Shown: positions 37,934 to 47,561 of the stretch, one piece after another
Layout: the number at the start of each line of letters is the position of its first letter
Position numbering within the stretch: the first letter of the stretch is position 1
DNA from: CAVWSM01 sp963798505
GTDB lineage: Bacteria > Actinomycetota > Actinomycetes > Jiangellales > Jiangellaceae
Direction of reading: 5' to 3'
Length of the DNA stretch: 64,000 nt
Assembly (NCBI GenBank): GCA_963798505.1
Contig: CAWCTX010000019.1
Location: 1-64,000 of the forward strand
The notes under the pieces: generated by a model
What the model saw: the letters and a program-made list of their open reading frames with translations, nothing else
What the model was told of the DNA's origin: nothing
Databases searched by the model: none
Made by a program: the position numbers and the translations under genes

Positions 37934-39330
37934 TCGCGCATGTGCAGCTGACGCGCCGCCTCGGCCACCGAACCCGACAGCGACGGGTACACCGTGAACG
38001 CGTGCGCCATCTGGTCCACCGTCAGGTTGCACTCCACCGCTACAGCGATCGGGTGGATCAGCTCGCTGGCCCGCGGTGCTACGACCACGCCGCCGACGAT
38101 GATGCCGGTGCCCGGCCGGCAGAACACCTTGACGAAGCCCTCGTGGATGCCCTGCATCTTGGCGCGTGCGTTGGTGGCCAGCGGCAGCTTGACTGCGCGA
38201 GCCGGGATCTCGCCCGCGTCGACGGATGCCTGACCCCAGCCCACCGTCGCGATCTCTGGTGCGGTGAACACGTTGGCCGACACGCTCTTCAGGTCCAGCG
38301 GGGTCACCGCGTCGCCCAGCGCATGCCACATCGCCGTACGCCCCTGCATCGCCGCGACCGACGCGAGCATCAGCACCCCTGTGCAGTCACCGGCCGCGTA
38401 GACGCCGCGCGCCGTCGTGCGCGACACCCTGTCGACGGTGACGAACCCGCCGTCGCCCAACGCAACTCCCGCCTCCTCGAGGCCCATGTCCGACGTGTTG
38501 GGGATCGAGCCGACCGCCATCAGGCAGTGCGAGCCGGACACCGTGCGCCCATCGGTGAGCGTGACCTCAACCCCGTCGGTTGTACGTTCCACGCGGGCCG
38601 CGCGCGAGCGGGACATCACGGTCATCCCCCGCGCCTTGAACACGTCCTCGAGCACCAGCGCGGCATCTTCGTCCTCGCCTGGTAGCACGCGGTCGCGCGA
38701 CGAGACCAGCGTGACCTCGGCGCCGAGCGCGCGGTAGGCGCTGGCGAACTCCGCACCAGTCACGCCCGACCCCACCACCACGAGGTGCTCGGGCAGCTCC
38801 GCGAGCTCGTACAACTGAGTCCACGTCAGGATGCGCTCGCCGTCCGGCATCGCGTCGGGCAGCACCCGCGGCGAAGCCCCGGTCGCGATGAGCACGGCAT
38901 CGGCGTCGTAGGTCGTCTCGCCACCATCCGCACCAGTCGCGACAACCCGCTGCGGGCCGTCGAGCCGACCCCGACCCCGCACGACCTGGATGCCCTCGCG
39001 TGCGAGCCGCGCCGCGATGTCCTCCGACTGCGCCAGCGCCAGCGCCTTGACGCGCGCGTTGACCACTCCAAGGTCAGCGATGACCGCGCCGTCGTCGCCG
39101 GACGGATCGCCGAACCGCACACCGAGCTCGGCCGCTCCCGACACGTCCGTCATCAGCTCGGCAGTCGCGATCAGCGTCTTGCTCGGCACGCAGTCGGTGA
39201 GCACGGCCGACCCGCCCAGGCCGTCGCTGTCGACGACGGTCACTTCACCGCCAAGCTGAGCGGCGACGAGCGCCGCCTCGTAGCCACCGGGGCCGCCGCC
39301 GACAATCACGATGCGCGTCACGGCGTCCAT
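37930..39330 (-). CDS. lpdA: NAD(P)H-quinone dehydrogenase, LpdA-type flavoprotein disulfide reductase family
   Basis: A 466-residue member of the pyridine nucleotide-disulfide reductase family. The FAD fold is RIVIVGGGPGGYEAALVAAQ, and the NAD fold is LVVVGSGVTGAEFASAYRAL; GVYAAGDCTGVLMLASVAAM is the second FAD motif. At the redox site the sequence is GGSAVLTDCVPSK: the first cysteine of the usual CxxxxC pair is missing, as in mycobacterial LpdA (Rv3303c), which reduces quinones rather than disulfides. Start at ATG 39330. Its stop overlaps the end of the convergent TPM-like gene (CTAG). Confidence 0.88.
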   Translation of the reverse strand: MDAVTRIVIVGGGPGGYEAALVAAQLGGEVTVVDSDGLGGSAVLTDCVPSKTLIATAELMTDVSGAAELGVRFGDPSGDDGAVIADLGVVNARVKALALAQSEDIAARLAREGIQVVRGRGRLDGPQRVVATGADGGETTYDADAVLIATGASPRVLPDAMPDGERILTWTQLYELAELPEHLVVVGSGVTGAEFASAYRALGAEVTLVSSRDRVLPGEDEDAALVLEDVFKARGMTVMSRSRAARVERTTDGVEVTLTDGRTVSGSHCLMAVGSIPNTSDMGLEEAGVALGDGGFVTVDRVSRTTARGVYAAGDCTGVLMLASVAAMQGRTAMWHALGDAVTPLDLKSVSANVFTAPEIATVGWGQASVDAGEIPARAVKLPLATNARAKMQGIHEGFVKVFCRPGTGIIVGGVVVAPRASELIHPIAVAVECNLTVDQMAHAFTVYPSLSGSVAEAARQLHMRD

Positions 39331-39371
39331 TGTCCCGTACAGCCCATTCGGTCCCGATAGCGTGGCGCCCC

Positions 39372-39824
39372 GTGAGCCTGTACGCGGCGTACGCCTCCAA
39401 CCTCGACCCCGAGCAGATGGCGCTGCGCTGCCCGCACTCGCCGCAACACGGCACGGGGTGGCTGACCGGATGGCGGCTGACGTTCGGCGGCGAGGATCTC
39501 GGCTGGGAGGGTGCGGTCGCGACGGTCGTCGAGGACCCACTGGAGCAGGTGTTCGTGGCCTTGTACGACCTCACGCCCACCGACGAGCAGACACTCGACC
39601 AGTGGGAGGGCGTTGAGACCGGGCTCTATGGCAAGCACCGCGTGCGCGTGCAGACGCTCGACGGCGAGCAGGTGGCGTGGATCTACGTGCTCGACGCGTA
39701 CGAGGGCGGCCTGCCCGGTGCCCGCTACCTCGGCATCCTCGCCGACGCCGCGGAACAGGCGGGCGCACCGGACGACTACGTCTCCGCCCTGCGCGGGCGG
39801 CCCTGCAGGTCAATTGGGCCATGA
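39372..39824 (+). CDS. Gamma-glutamylcyclotransferase-like protein
   Basis: A 150-residue protein with the GGCT fold. SLYAAYASNLDPEQMALRCP contains the YxSNL substrate loop, and VFVALYDLTPTDEQTLDQWE with the conserved acidic position follows, then YVLDAYEGGLPGARYLGILA. GTG 39372 is chosen; a longer ATG start in the same frame would overlap the divergent lpdA gene. Enzymes of this fold release 5-oxoproline from gamma-glutamyl amines or glutathione-like compounds; the substrate here is unknown. Commonly adjacent to lpdA in this lineage. Confidence 0.82.
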   Translation: MSLYAAYASNLDPEQMALRCPHSPQHGTGWLTGWRLTFGGEDLGWEGAVATVVEDPLEQVFVALYDLTPTDEQTLDQWEGVETGLYGKHRVRVQTLDGEQVAWIYVLDAYEGGLPGARYLGILADAAEQAGAPDDYVSALRGRPCRSIGP

Positions 39825-39825
39825 C

Positions 39826-39861
39826 GCGGTAGCGTCCATATTTCCCCGGGCGGTAGCGTCC
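39826..39861 (+). promoter_or_regulatory. Direct repeat with TAGCGT elements before the nucleoside phosphorylase gene
   Basis: GCGGTAGCGTCC occurs at 39826-39837 and 39850-39861, 24 bp apart. Each contains TAGCGT (TANNNT). The second ends 7 nt before the GTG at 39867, a possible leaderless -10; the first may be a duplicate or an operator half. Confidence 0.4.
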
Positions 39862-39866
39862 GCGGA

Positions 39867-40674
39867 GTGACCCACACCGTGGAGGACCCCTACCAGCTCG
39901 CCGCCGAGGCGGCCGACGCATTGCGCCATCGCACTGGGGTCGAGGCCCACGACGCCTGCGTCGTGCTCGGCTCGGGGTGGGTGCCCGCCGCCGACCTGCT
40001 CGGTGACACCGCCGCCGAGTTCCCGGTCACGGAGCTGCCGGGCTTTGCGCCGACCGCGGTCGCCGGGCACGCGGGCACCGTGCGGTCGGTCGCGGTTGGC
40101 GAACGCCGCGTGCTGGTGATGCTGGGGCGGACGCACTTGTACGAAGGCCGTGGTGTCGCCCCCGTCGTTCACGGCGTACGCACAGCGGCCGCAGCCGGGT
40201 GCCGGGTCGTCGTGCTCACCAACGGATGCGGCGGTCTGGATCCGTCGTGGAAACCAGGCACCCCGGTCCTGATCAGCGACCACATCAACCTCACCGGGCA
40301 GTCGCCGCTGGTCGGGGCACGCTTCGTCGACCTCACCGACCTCTACTCGGCACGGTTGCGCGATCCTCTGTCGCGAGGTCGACCCCGACCTGACCGAGGG
40401 TGTCTACGTGCAGTTCCCCGGACCGCACTACGAGACCCCCGCCGAGATCGAGATGGTGCGGGTCATCGGCGGCACGCTCGTCGGCATGTCGACCACCCTC
40501 GAGGCGATCGCGGCCCGCGAGGCCGGCGCCGAGGTGCTCGGCCTGTCCCTCGTCACCAACCTCGCAGCGGGGATGACGGGTGAGCCCCTCAACCACGAGG
40601 AGGTGCTCGCGGCGGGAAAGTCGGCGGCCGAGCGGATGGGGCGACTGCTCGCGGACGTCCTGCGCAGGCTCTGA
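39867..40674 (+). CDS. Purine nucleoside phosphorylase, frameshifted
   Basis: About 269 residues of a trimeric-type PNP that splits inosine/guanosine nucleosides with phosphate. CVVLGSGWVPAADLLG is the phosphate loop, followed by VLVMLGRTHLYEGRG and ISDHINLTGQSPLVG. Near 40365 a one-base break occurs; the other frame gives GVYVQFPGPHYETPAEIEMV, then GTLVGMSTTLEAIAAREAGA and GLSLVTNLAAGM. The stop TGA shares its last base with the ATG of the phosphohexomutase gene, so both are one salvage operon. Confidence 0.9.
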
Positions 40675-42335
40675 TGACCGACGTCCTGGATGAGGCGCGG
40701 GCCTGGCTCGCCGAGGACCCCGATCCCGATACCCGCGCCGAGCTCACCGAAGTCCTGGCTCGCGCGGAAACCGGAGACTCCGCCGCACTGGCCGACCTGG
40801 GTGACCGCTTCGCGGGCCGGCTGGAGTTCGGCACCGCCGGGCTGCGCGGCGCGCTTGGCGCCGGGCCCAACCGCATGAACCGCGCCGTGGTGATCCGAGC
40901 CGCCGCGGGTCTCGCGACGTACCTGCGCGAGCACGGTGGCGAATCCGTCGTCATCGGCTTCGACGCTCGGCACAAGTCGGACCTCTTCGCCCGCGACACC
41001 GCGGCGGTGATGATCGGCGCCGGGATGCGCGCGTACGTGCTGCCGAGGCCGCTCCCCACTCCCGTCCTGGCATTTGCGATCCGCCATCTCGACGTCGACG
41101 CGGGCGTCATGGTGACCGCGTCGCACAACCCGCCACAGGACAACGGCTACAAGGTCTACCTCGGTGATGGGTCGCAGATCGTGCCGCCCGCCGATGTCGA
41201 GATTTCTGCCGCGATCGACGCGGTCGGGCCGCTGGCCACCGTGCCGATGGCCGAGGGCGGGTGGCGCGTGCTCGAGGACGGCGACGTGCTCACGGGCTAT
41301 CTCGCACGCGTCGCGTCGTTGCCCGTGCCTGGGGGGCCGCGCGACCTGCGCATCGTGTCGACGCCACTGCATGGCGTGGGCGGGGCCGTGCTCGGGCAAG
41401 CCTTGGAGCGCGCCGGATTCGCGGCACCGCTCGTCGTGCCCGAGCAGGCCGAACCGGACCCGGAGTTCCCGACCGTCGCCTTCCCCAACCCGGAGGAACC
41501 GGGCGCCATCGACCTCGCGCTCGGCCTGGCCCGCAGCACCGCAGCCGATCTCGTCATCGCCAACGACCCCGACGCCGATCGCTGCGCCGTCGCTGCGCCC
41601 CAGATGGATGGCTCGCCGGACGGCTGGCGCATGCTCCGCGGTGACGAGGTCGGCGCCCTGCTTGCCGTACACATCCTGCGCCGCGGCGTGTCCCCGGATG
41701 ATGTCTTCGCGTGCTCGATCGTGTCGTCGTCGCTGCTCGGACGGATCGCTGCGCGCCACGGCGTTGGCTATGCGGAGACGCTGACGGGTTTCAAGTGGAT
41801 CGGCAAGGTGCGCGGTCTGCGGTACGGCTACGAGGAGGCGCTTGGCTACTGCGTCGACCCGGAGGCCGTACGCGACAAGGACGGCATCTCAGCCGCACTC
41901 CTCGTGGCCGAGCTGGCAGCTCAGCTCAAGGGCGCCGGCCGAACCCTCGCCGACGAGCTCGACGACATCGCGAGAACGTACGGGCTGCACGCCACCGACC
42001 AGCTCTCCGTACGCGTCGACGACCTCGCGGCCATCCCCGCCGCCGTCGAGCGCCTCCGGGCCGCACCACCGACCGAGCTCGGCGGCCTTGTTGTCGAGGC
42101 AGTGGAGGACCTGTCAGAGGGCGCAGGCGGGCTGCCACCCACCGAGGGCCTGCGACTGCGGCTGGCCTCAGGAGCACGTGTCGTCGTGCGTCCGAGCGGC
42201 ACCGAGCCCAAGCTCAAGAGCTATCTGGAGGTCGTGCTGCCGGTCGACGGGCCCGATGTCGCTCCCGCCCGCGCCGAGGCGGCCCGCCGGCTCGACGCGA
42301 TAAAGACCGACCTCGCGCGCGCGCTCGGCCTCTGA
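40674..42335 (+). CDS. Phosphoglucomutase/phosphomannomutase family enzyme (phosphopentomutase-capable type)
   Basis: A 553-residue alpha-D-phosphohexomutase. The phosphoserine loop is VMVTASHNPPQDNGYKVY, the metal loop is ANDPDADRCAVA, sugar specificity is around GDEVGALLAVHIL, and the phosphate-binding loop is RPSGTEPKLKSY. EFGTAGLRGALGAGPNRMN marks the PGM2/PmmB type. Position right after purine nucleoside phosphorylase and in the same region as deoC suggests that it interconverts ribose- and deoxyribose-1-/5-phosphates in nucleoside salvage; that role is inferred from context. Frame intact. Confidence 0.9.
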   Translation: MTDVLDEARAWLAEDPDPDTRAELTEVLARAETGDSAALADLGDRFAGRLEFGTAGLRGALGAGPNRMNRAVVIRAAAGLATYLREHGGESVVIGFDARHKSDLFARDTAAVMIGAGMRAYVLPRPLPTPVLAFAIRHLDVDAGVMVTASHNPPQDNGYKVYLGDGSQIVPPADVEISAAIDAVGPLATVPMAEGGWRVLEDGDVLTGYLARVASLPVPGGPRDLRIVSTPLHGVGGAVLGQALERAGFAAPLVVPEQAEPDPEFPTVAFPNPEEPGAIDLALGLARSTAADLVIANDPDADRCAVAAPQMDGSPDGWRMLRGDEVGALLAVHILRRGVSPDDVFACSIVSSSLLGRIAARHGVGYAETLTGFKWIGKVRGLRYGYEEALGYCVDPEAVRDKDGISAALLVAELAAQLKGAGRTLADELDDIARTYGLHATDQLSVRVDDLAAIPAAVERLRAAPPTELGGLVVEAVEDLSEGAGGLPPTEGLRLRLASGARVVVRPSGTEPKLKSYLEVVLPVDGPDVAPARAEAARRLDAIKTDLARALGL

Positions 42336-42382
42336 AGCCGCCCGACGACGCTGCCGAGCGATCGCCACCAGCAGGAGGCCGA

Positions 42383-42428
42383 GGCCCTATGCATCTGCTA
42401 GGCCCAAGCCCAGCAGATGCATAGGGCC
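42383..42428. terminator. Palindromic element family A, copy 3, after the phosphohexomutase gene
   Basis: Arms 42383-42403 and 42408-42428 (21 nt) pair at 20 positions around a 4-nt loop. Core TATGCATCTGCT is identical to the copy at 29295. It is 47 nt after the operon stop and fits a transcription terminator. Confidence 0.7.
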
Positions 42429-42572
42429 GCCGGACCAGCAATCTCACGGCTGGAACATCCCGGGCCAGTCCACAGACACGTGGGTGGCGGACCAGCCATC
42501 CACAGATGCTCGACACCTCGACCGGAGTGGTGCGGCGCCGTGTGCACTGGAGAGGTGTTCCCACCGAGACCA

Positions 42573-43047
42573 ATGCCAGAACCACGCAGAGTGCGGCTCG
42601 TCCGCGAGCAGCTCGAGGCGGCCCATCGACGACGCCTCACCAACACCGGGCCGATCGCCCTGCTGCAGGATCTGCCGACGCTCGTTCGGGCGGTGCGGCG
42701 CGTCGCAGGGCTAAGCCAACGCGGGCTGGCCGATGCTTCAGGCATCGGTCACGACACCATTGCCCGGATCGAGGCCGGCCGGAGCGATCCTCGGTGGAGC
42801 ACCGTCCTCCGTCTGGTCGCGGCGGGAGGGTGCACCATCGAGCTGCACTCGCACGGGGCGGCACTCGTGCCAGCACGTCCTTGAGGATGCCCGCGACGAC
42901 GGTGGCAGACGCCTTCCCGCGCACCTCGAGCCGATTCTCCTCGAGGGCTGGGGGTCGCTCTTCGAGCGGCGCCGGCCAGCACAGACTCGCAAGACTCCAC
43001 GGTTCGAGACGCGCCGGCGGCCGCCGAGCGACGACAGTCAGGGCTGA
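42573..43047 (+). CDS. Xre-type helix-turn-helix protein, probably frameshifted
   Basis: From ATG 42573 comes VRLVREQLEAAHRRRLTNTG, then a helix-turn-helix: LVRAVRRVAGLSQRGLADAS, GIGHDTIARIEAGRSDPRWS, TVLRLVAAGGCTIEL. The frame stops at 42884. Another frame continues with HVLEDARDDGGRRLPAHLEP and ILLEGWGSLFERRR to a stop at 43047, a tail typical of related proteins (GRRxPAHL), so one break near 42870 is likely. Its 3' end overlaps the convergent permease by 10 nt. The regulated genes are unknown. Confidence 0.65.
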
Positions 43048-44549
43048 TCGTCCTCATGCACCTTCACCGGCGTGTCGCGGTTGAGCGTCTCGCCGTTGAA
43101 AAATGGCCGGCTGGTCTCCGTCAGATACCAGGCCATCATGAGGACGACGCCGAGCAGCAGCGCACCGATGCCGAGAACAAACACACCCCCGATGTCGAAC
43201 AGGACGGTGAAGCCGTAGTCCGGATCCGCAGCGTCGATCGCACTCTTGACGAACGCAGCCAGCAGCATCAGACCGCCCAGCAGGGGCAACAGACCTCGAA
43301 ACACAAACGACCGCCACGAGTCGAGCAGTGTGTGCCGGAAGTACCACACACACGAGAACGCGGTGATGCCGTAGTAAAAGGCGATCGCCAACCCGAGCGA
43401 CAGGATCGTGTCGGCAAGAATGTTCTCACTGACAATGGTCAGGCCGACGTAGTAGACGATCGCCACGACGCCCATCACGATCGTCGAGACGGTCGGAGTC
43501 TTGTAACGCGGGTGGACGTCAGTGAACCGCCGCGGCAACGCCTTGTACGCCCCCATCGCGAGCGTGCCACGCGCAGTGGGCAGGATCGTCGTCTGCGTCG
43601 ACGACACCGCGGATACCACGATGGCGAGGAACACCAGCCACGACCACGAGCCGAGCACCGAGTCGCTGAGTGCCGAGAAGACATCCTCGGCGTTGTCCTC
43701 GTTGGCGAGACCGAGACCGCTGTCGCCCGGACCGCCGTACGCGAGAGCCGCGACCGTCACCACCACGTACGTCACCAGCAGCAGAACCGTCGAGAGCACG
43801 GCAGCCTGGCCCGGCACCCGGTCCTTGCCTTCCGTCTCCTCGTTGATCGCCAGGCAGGTGTCCCAGCCCCAATAGATGAAGATCGCCAGCAGGATGGCCT
43901 CGGTGAAGCTCGACAGCGACGCGAATCCGAACGGGTTCAACCACTCCCAGCTCGGCTCGACGGCACCCTCCGGCGCCGACCCGTCGTACACCTTCACGAG
44001 CGCGACGACGGCAAACACGATCAGCGCGATGTACTGCACGGACAGCAGCACGTTCTGCATGCGAGCGCTGACGTCGAGCCCGCGATAGCTCACGTACGTC
44101 ATCGCGGCGATGAAGGCCACGCCGGTCAGCGTGACAACGGCGGTGTTGTCGGCGAGATCGTCCAGGCCGAACAGCAGCCACAGGTATTGCCCGGCGACCT
44201 GTGCCAGGTTGGCGAGCACGACGATGCCGGCGAGCGCCACGCCCCATCCGCCCATCCAGCCCACCCACGGGTTGAACGCCTTGACCCCCCAGGTGAACGT
44301 CGTTCCACAGTCGGGCACCGCACGGTTGAGCTCGCGGTAGGCGTACGCCGTGAACAGCATCGGGATGAACGCCAACGCCATTGCGGCCGGGGCGTAGATG
44401 CCCACCGCGATGACGACGAAGCCGATGGTCGCGGCGAGTGAGTACGCCGGGGCGGTCGATGCCAGCCCGATGACGACGCTCTCGACGAGCCCGACCGTGT
44501 TCTTGCGCAGGCCCTTGTCGCGGAGGTCCGGTCCGCTGCTGATCGCCAT
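43038..44549 (-). CDS. APC superfamily amino acid permease
   Basis: About 503 residues and 12 predicted transmembrane helices. The start LRKNTVGLVESVVIGLASTA and PAYSLAATIGFVVIAVG, plus IFIYWGWDTCLAINEETEGK in TM6 and SAVSSTQTTILPTARGTLAM in TM8, are typical of the APC group of actinobacteria near deoC. ATG 44549 is chosen, with an in-frame GTG at 44564. It starts about 16 nt after the stop of the PH-domain gene and is likely co-transcribed. Transports amino acids or related amines; the substrate is not predictable. Confidence 0.87.
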   Translation of the reverse strand: MAISSGPDLRDKGLRKNTVGLVESVVIGLASTAPAYSLAATIGFVVIAVGIYAPAAMALAFIPMLFTAYAYRELNRAVPDCGTTFTWGVKAFNPWVGWMGGWGVALAGIVVLANLAQVAGQYLWLLFGLDDLADNTAVVTLTGVAFIAAMTYVSYRGLDVSARMQNVLLSVQYIALIVFAVVALVKVYDGSAPEGAVEPSWEWLNPFGFASLSSFTEAILLAIFIYWGWDTCLAINEETEGKDRVPGQAAVLSTVLLLVTYVVVTVAALAYGGPGDSGLGLANEDNAEDVFSALSDSVLGSWSWLVFLAIVVSAVSSTQTTILPTARGTLAMGAYKALPRRFTDVHPRYKTPTVSTIVMGVVAIVYYVGLTIVSENILADTILSLGLAIAFYYGITAFSCVWYFRHTLLDSWRSFVFRGLLPLLGGLMLLAAFVKSAIDAADPDYGFTVLFDIGGVFVLGIGALLLGVVLMMAWYLTETSRPFFNGETLNRDTPVKVHEDDQP

Positions 44550-44564
44550 CAGCCGTGCCCCCAA

Positions 44565-45146
44565 TCACATGGCAACCAAGGTCACCACCAACGTCACGAG
44601 CAAGACAACGATGACGCCGATCTCGATCCAGCGCACGGTGACAATCGGTCGGCCCTGGTCCGAGGTGACCAGGTTCTCCCCCTCAGGCGCGTCAGCTCGC
44701 TCACCGCGTAGGTGACCGGGTTGCGCCGCGGGGAGGCGCTGCGCGTCGCTGCCGCCGCCGCTGAGCCGCGTTGCCAGGGCCGGAACATGTCGCCGATCCG
44801 CGCCGAAACTGCAGGGCTGCGGTAGGACCCGAACGGGGTGTGGACGATCAGGACGTCCTTGGCCTCCAGGTCCTCGATCTGCCGCCACGGCACCCAGACA
44901 TCCCGAAACCCGCCGCGCAGCCGAATCCCCGGCGGGTGCGCGCTCAGCTGCGGTCGCACATCCAGCACCCACAGCAACGCCGTGATGATCAGCAGGACGA
45001 TCACCAGGATCACGCCGGTTCGGTCGCCTCCCCGGCCCATGACGTCGACGACGTTGAAGGCCACGAAAGCCAGCCAAAGCACCCCGGTCACCCGGGCCCG
45101 GGTGGACCTGAAACACCGCGAGCGGCTTCGCCCTATCCGCGCTCAT
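44565..45146 (-). CDS. PH-domain membrane protein, frameshifted
   Basis: About 193 residues. MSADRAKPLAVF (ATG 45146) is followed after one extra base near 45105 by RVTGVLWLAFVAFNVVDVMG and VILVIVLLIITALLWVLDVR, two transmembrane helices. Then comes a PH-like domain: GFRDVWVPWRQIEDLEAKDV and VHTPFGSYRSPAVSARIGDM. A second break near 44695 restores a C-terminal helix, EIGVIVVLLVTLVVTLVAM. Such a protein often accompanies deoC in related genomes. Its start is only 24 bp from the divergent deoC start. Function unknown. Confidence 0.75.
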   Translation of the reverse strand: MSADRAKPLAVFQVHPGPGDRGALAGFRGLQRRRRHGPGRRPNRRDPGDRPADHHGVAVGAGCATAAERAPAGDSAARRVSGCLGAVAADRGPGGQGRPDRPHPVRVLPQPCSFGADRRHVPALATRLSGGGSDAQRLPAAQPGHLRGERADAPEGENLVTSDQGRPIVTVRWIEIGVIVVLLVTLVVTLVAM

Positions 45147-45154
45147 GGCTGGCG

Positions 45155-45164
45155 ATCGTAGACT
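45155..45164. promoter_or_regulatory. Overlapping opposed -10 elements between deoC and the PH gene
   Basis: TAGACT (45159-45164) ends 6 nt before the deoC GTG. On the other strand TACGAT (45155-45160) ends 8 nt before the PH-gene ATG. The two hexamers share the central TA. The whole intergenic region is 24 bp, so both transcripts must be nearly leaderless. Confidence 0.5.
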
Positions 45165-45170
45165 GACTGC

Positions 45171-46112
45171 GTGACCGTCATCGTCGACTCCGGGATCACG
45201 GCGTCCGACGCCACGCTCCGCCGCTTCCTGCACGGCTTGCCGGGTGTCGACCAGGTCGGAGCCGATGCTCGTGCCGCGACGCTGGCGACCCGCTCGATCA
45301 AGACGACCGCCAAGGCCTTCGCGATCGACCTCGCCATCCGCATGATCGACCTGACGACGCTGGAGGGCCAGGACACCCCGGGCAAGGTGCGGGCCCTGTG
45401 TGCCAAGGCCAAGCACCCCGACCCGGGCGACCCGACGGTCCCATCGGTCGCCGCGATCTGCGTCTATCCCGACATGGTCCCGGTCGCCGCCCCGGTGCTG
45501 AAGGGCACCGGCGTCCACCTCGCCAGCGTTGCGACAGCGTTCCCGAGTGGCCGAGCGAGCCTTGCGGTCAAGCTGCAGGACACGAAGGACGCCGTTGCCG
45601 CCGGCGCCGACGAGATCGACATGGTGATCGACCGCGGCGCGTTCCTGAGCGGTCGCTACCTCGAGGTCTTCGACGAGATCGTCGCGGTCAAGCAGGCCTG
45701 CGGCGACGCGCACCTCAAGGTGATCCTGGAGACGGGCGAGCTCGTCACCTACGACAACGTGCGCCGCGCCTCCTGGCTCGCCATGCTCGCCGGCGCCGAC
45801 TTCATCAAGACCAGCACGGGCAAGGTCTCCCCTGCCGCGACGCTCCCGGTGACGTTGGTGATGCTCGAGGCCGTACGCGACTTCCGGACCGTCACCGGCC
45901 GCCAGGTCGGCGTCAAGCCCGCCGGCGGGATCCGCACGACGAAGGACGCGATCAAGTACCTCGTCCTGGTCAACGAGACCGCCGGCGGCGACTGGCTCGA
46001 CCCCGACTGGTTCCGGCTGGGCGCGTCGAGCCTGCTCAACGACCTGCTCATGCAGCGTCAGAAGCAACAGACCGGTCGCTATGCCGGCCCCGACTACTTC
46101 ACTCTGGACTGA
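45171..46112 (+). CDS. deoC: Deoxyribose-phosphate aldolase
   Basis: A 313-residue class I aldolase that splits 2-deoxyribose-5-phosphate into acetaldehyde and glyceraldehyde-3-phosphate. AAICVYPDMVPVAAPVL, ASVATAFPSGRASLAVKLQD and AGADEIDMVIDRGAFLSG precede the Schiff-base lysine motif GADFIKTSTGK, then VGVKPAGGIRTTKDAIKYL. This is the longer, eukaryote/actinobacterial form. The frame is intact. The aldehyde dehydrogenase genes 6 nt downstream would oxidise the acetaldehyde produced. Confidence 0.94.
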   Translation: MTVIVDSGITASDATLRRFLHGLPGVDQVGADARAATLATRSIKTTAKAFAIDLAIRMIDLTTLEGQDTPGKVRALCAKAKHPDPGDPTVPSVAAICVYPDMVPVAAPVLKGTGVHLASVATAFPSGRASLAVKLQDTKDAVAAGADEIDMVIDRGAFLSGRYLEVFDEIVAVKQACGDAHLKVILETGELVTYDNVRRASWLAMLAGADFIKTSTGKVSPAATLPVTLVMLEAVRDFRTVTGRQVGVKPAGGIRTTKDAIKYLVLVNETAGGDWLDPDWFRLGASSLLNDLLMQRQKQQTGRYAGPDYFTLD

Positions 46113-46117
46113 TCTGG

Positions 46118-47561
46118 ATGTCCGTCTTCGACTATGCCCCCGCGCCGGAGTCGCGCGCGATCGTCGACATCAAGAGCTCGTACGGCCTGTTCATCGACGG
46201 CGAGTTCGTGGAGCCCATCGACGGCACGCCGTTCAAGTCGATCAACCCGGCGACGCGAAGAGGTGCTGGCCGAGGTCACCGCCGCCGGCGATCAGGACGT
46301 CGACCGCGCCGTACGGGCCGCCCGCCGTGCCTACGAGCGCACCTGGTCCAAGCTGTCCGGCCGCGACCGCGCCAAGTACCTCTTCCGCATCGCACGCATC
46401 ATCCAGGAGCGCGGTCGCGAGCTCGCCGTCCTCGAGTCGATCGACAACGGCAAGCCGATCCGGGAGTCGCGCGACGTCGACGTACCACTCGTTGCCGCGC
46501 ACTTCTTCTACTACGCGGGCTGGGCCGACAAGCTCTCGTACGCGGGATTCGGCCCTAACCCGCGGCCGCACGGCGTCGCCGGCCAGGTCATCCCCTGGAA
46601 CTTCCCGCTCCTCATGCTGGCCTGGAAGATCGCGCCCGCCCTCGCCACCGGCAACACCGTGGTGCTCAAGCCCGCCGAGACCACGCCGCTGACCGCCTTG
46701 CTGTTCGCGGAGATCTGCCAGCAGGCCGACCTGCCGCCCGGCGTGGTCAACATCATTACGGGCGCCGGCGAGACGGGGCAGGCGCTCGTCGGTCACCCCG
46801 ACGTCGACAAGGTGGCCTTCACCGGCTCGACCGAGGTCGGGCGACTGATAGCCAAGAGCATCGCCGGCACCCACAAGAAGGTCTCGCTGGAGCTCGGCGG
46901 CAAGGCGGCCAACGTCGTCTTCGACGACGCACCGATCGACCAGGCGGTCGAGGGCATCGTCAACGGGATCTTCTTCAATCAGGGCCACGTCTGCTGCGCC
47001 GGGTCGCGGCTGCTGGTGCAGGAGTCGGTCGCCGACGAGCTGATGACGTCGCTCAAGCGCCGCCTGGGCACGCTGCGCGTGGGCGACCCGCTCGACAAGA
47101 ACACCGACATCGGCGCGATCAACTCCTCCGCCCAGCTGCAGAAGATCCGCGAGCTGTCCGACATCGGCGAGGCCGAGGGTGCCGAGCGCTGGTCGCCGCC
47201 GTGCGAGCTGCCGGAGCGCGGCTACTGGTTCCCGCCGACCGTCTTCACTGGGGTCACCCAGGCGCACCGGATCGCCCGCGAGGAGATCTTCGGACCGGTG
47301 CTGTCGGTCCTGACCTTCCGTACGCCTGCGGAGGCCGTCGAGAAGGCCAACAACACGCCGTACGGCCTGTCCGCGGGTGTCTGGACCGAGAAGGGCTCGC
47401 GCATCCTCTGGATGGCCCAGCAGCTGCGCGCGGGGGTCGTCTGGGCCAACACGTTCAACAAGTTCGACCCCGGGTCGCCGTTCGGGGGCTACAAGGAGAG
47501 CGGGTACGGCCGTGAGGGCGGGCGGCACGGCCTCGAGTCGTACCTGAAGGTGGACCGATGA
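46118..47561 (+). CDS. Aldehyde dehydrogenase, frameshifted near the N-terminus
   Basis: About 481 residues. SSYGLFIDGEFVEPIDGTPF and KSINPAT are followed by one extra base near 46258, then EEVLAEVTAAGDQDVDRAVR. NAD-binding and catalytic parts are intact: QVIPWNFPLLMLAWKIAPAL, AFTGSTEVG, LELGGKAANVVFDDA (general-base Glu) and GHVCCAGSRLLVQ with the catalytic Cys. EEIFGPVLSVLTF and SPFGGYKESGYGREGG end it. Placement after deoC points to acetaldehyde oxidation. The stop overlaps the start of the second, short aldehyde dehydrogenase by 4 nt (ATGA). Confidence 0.9.
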
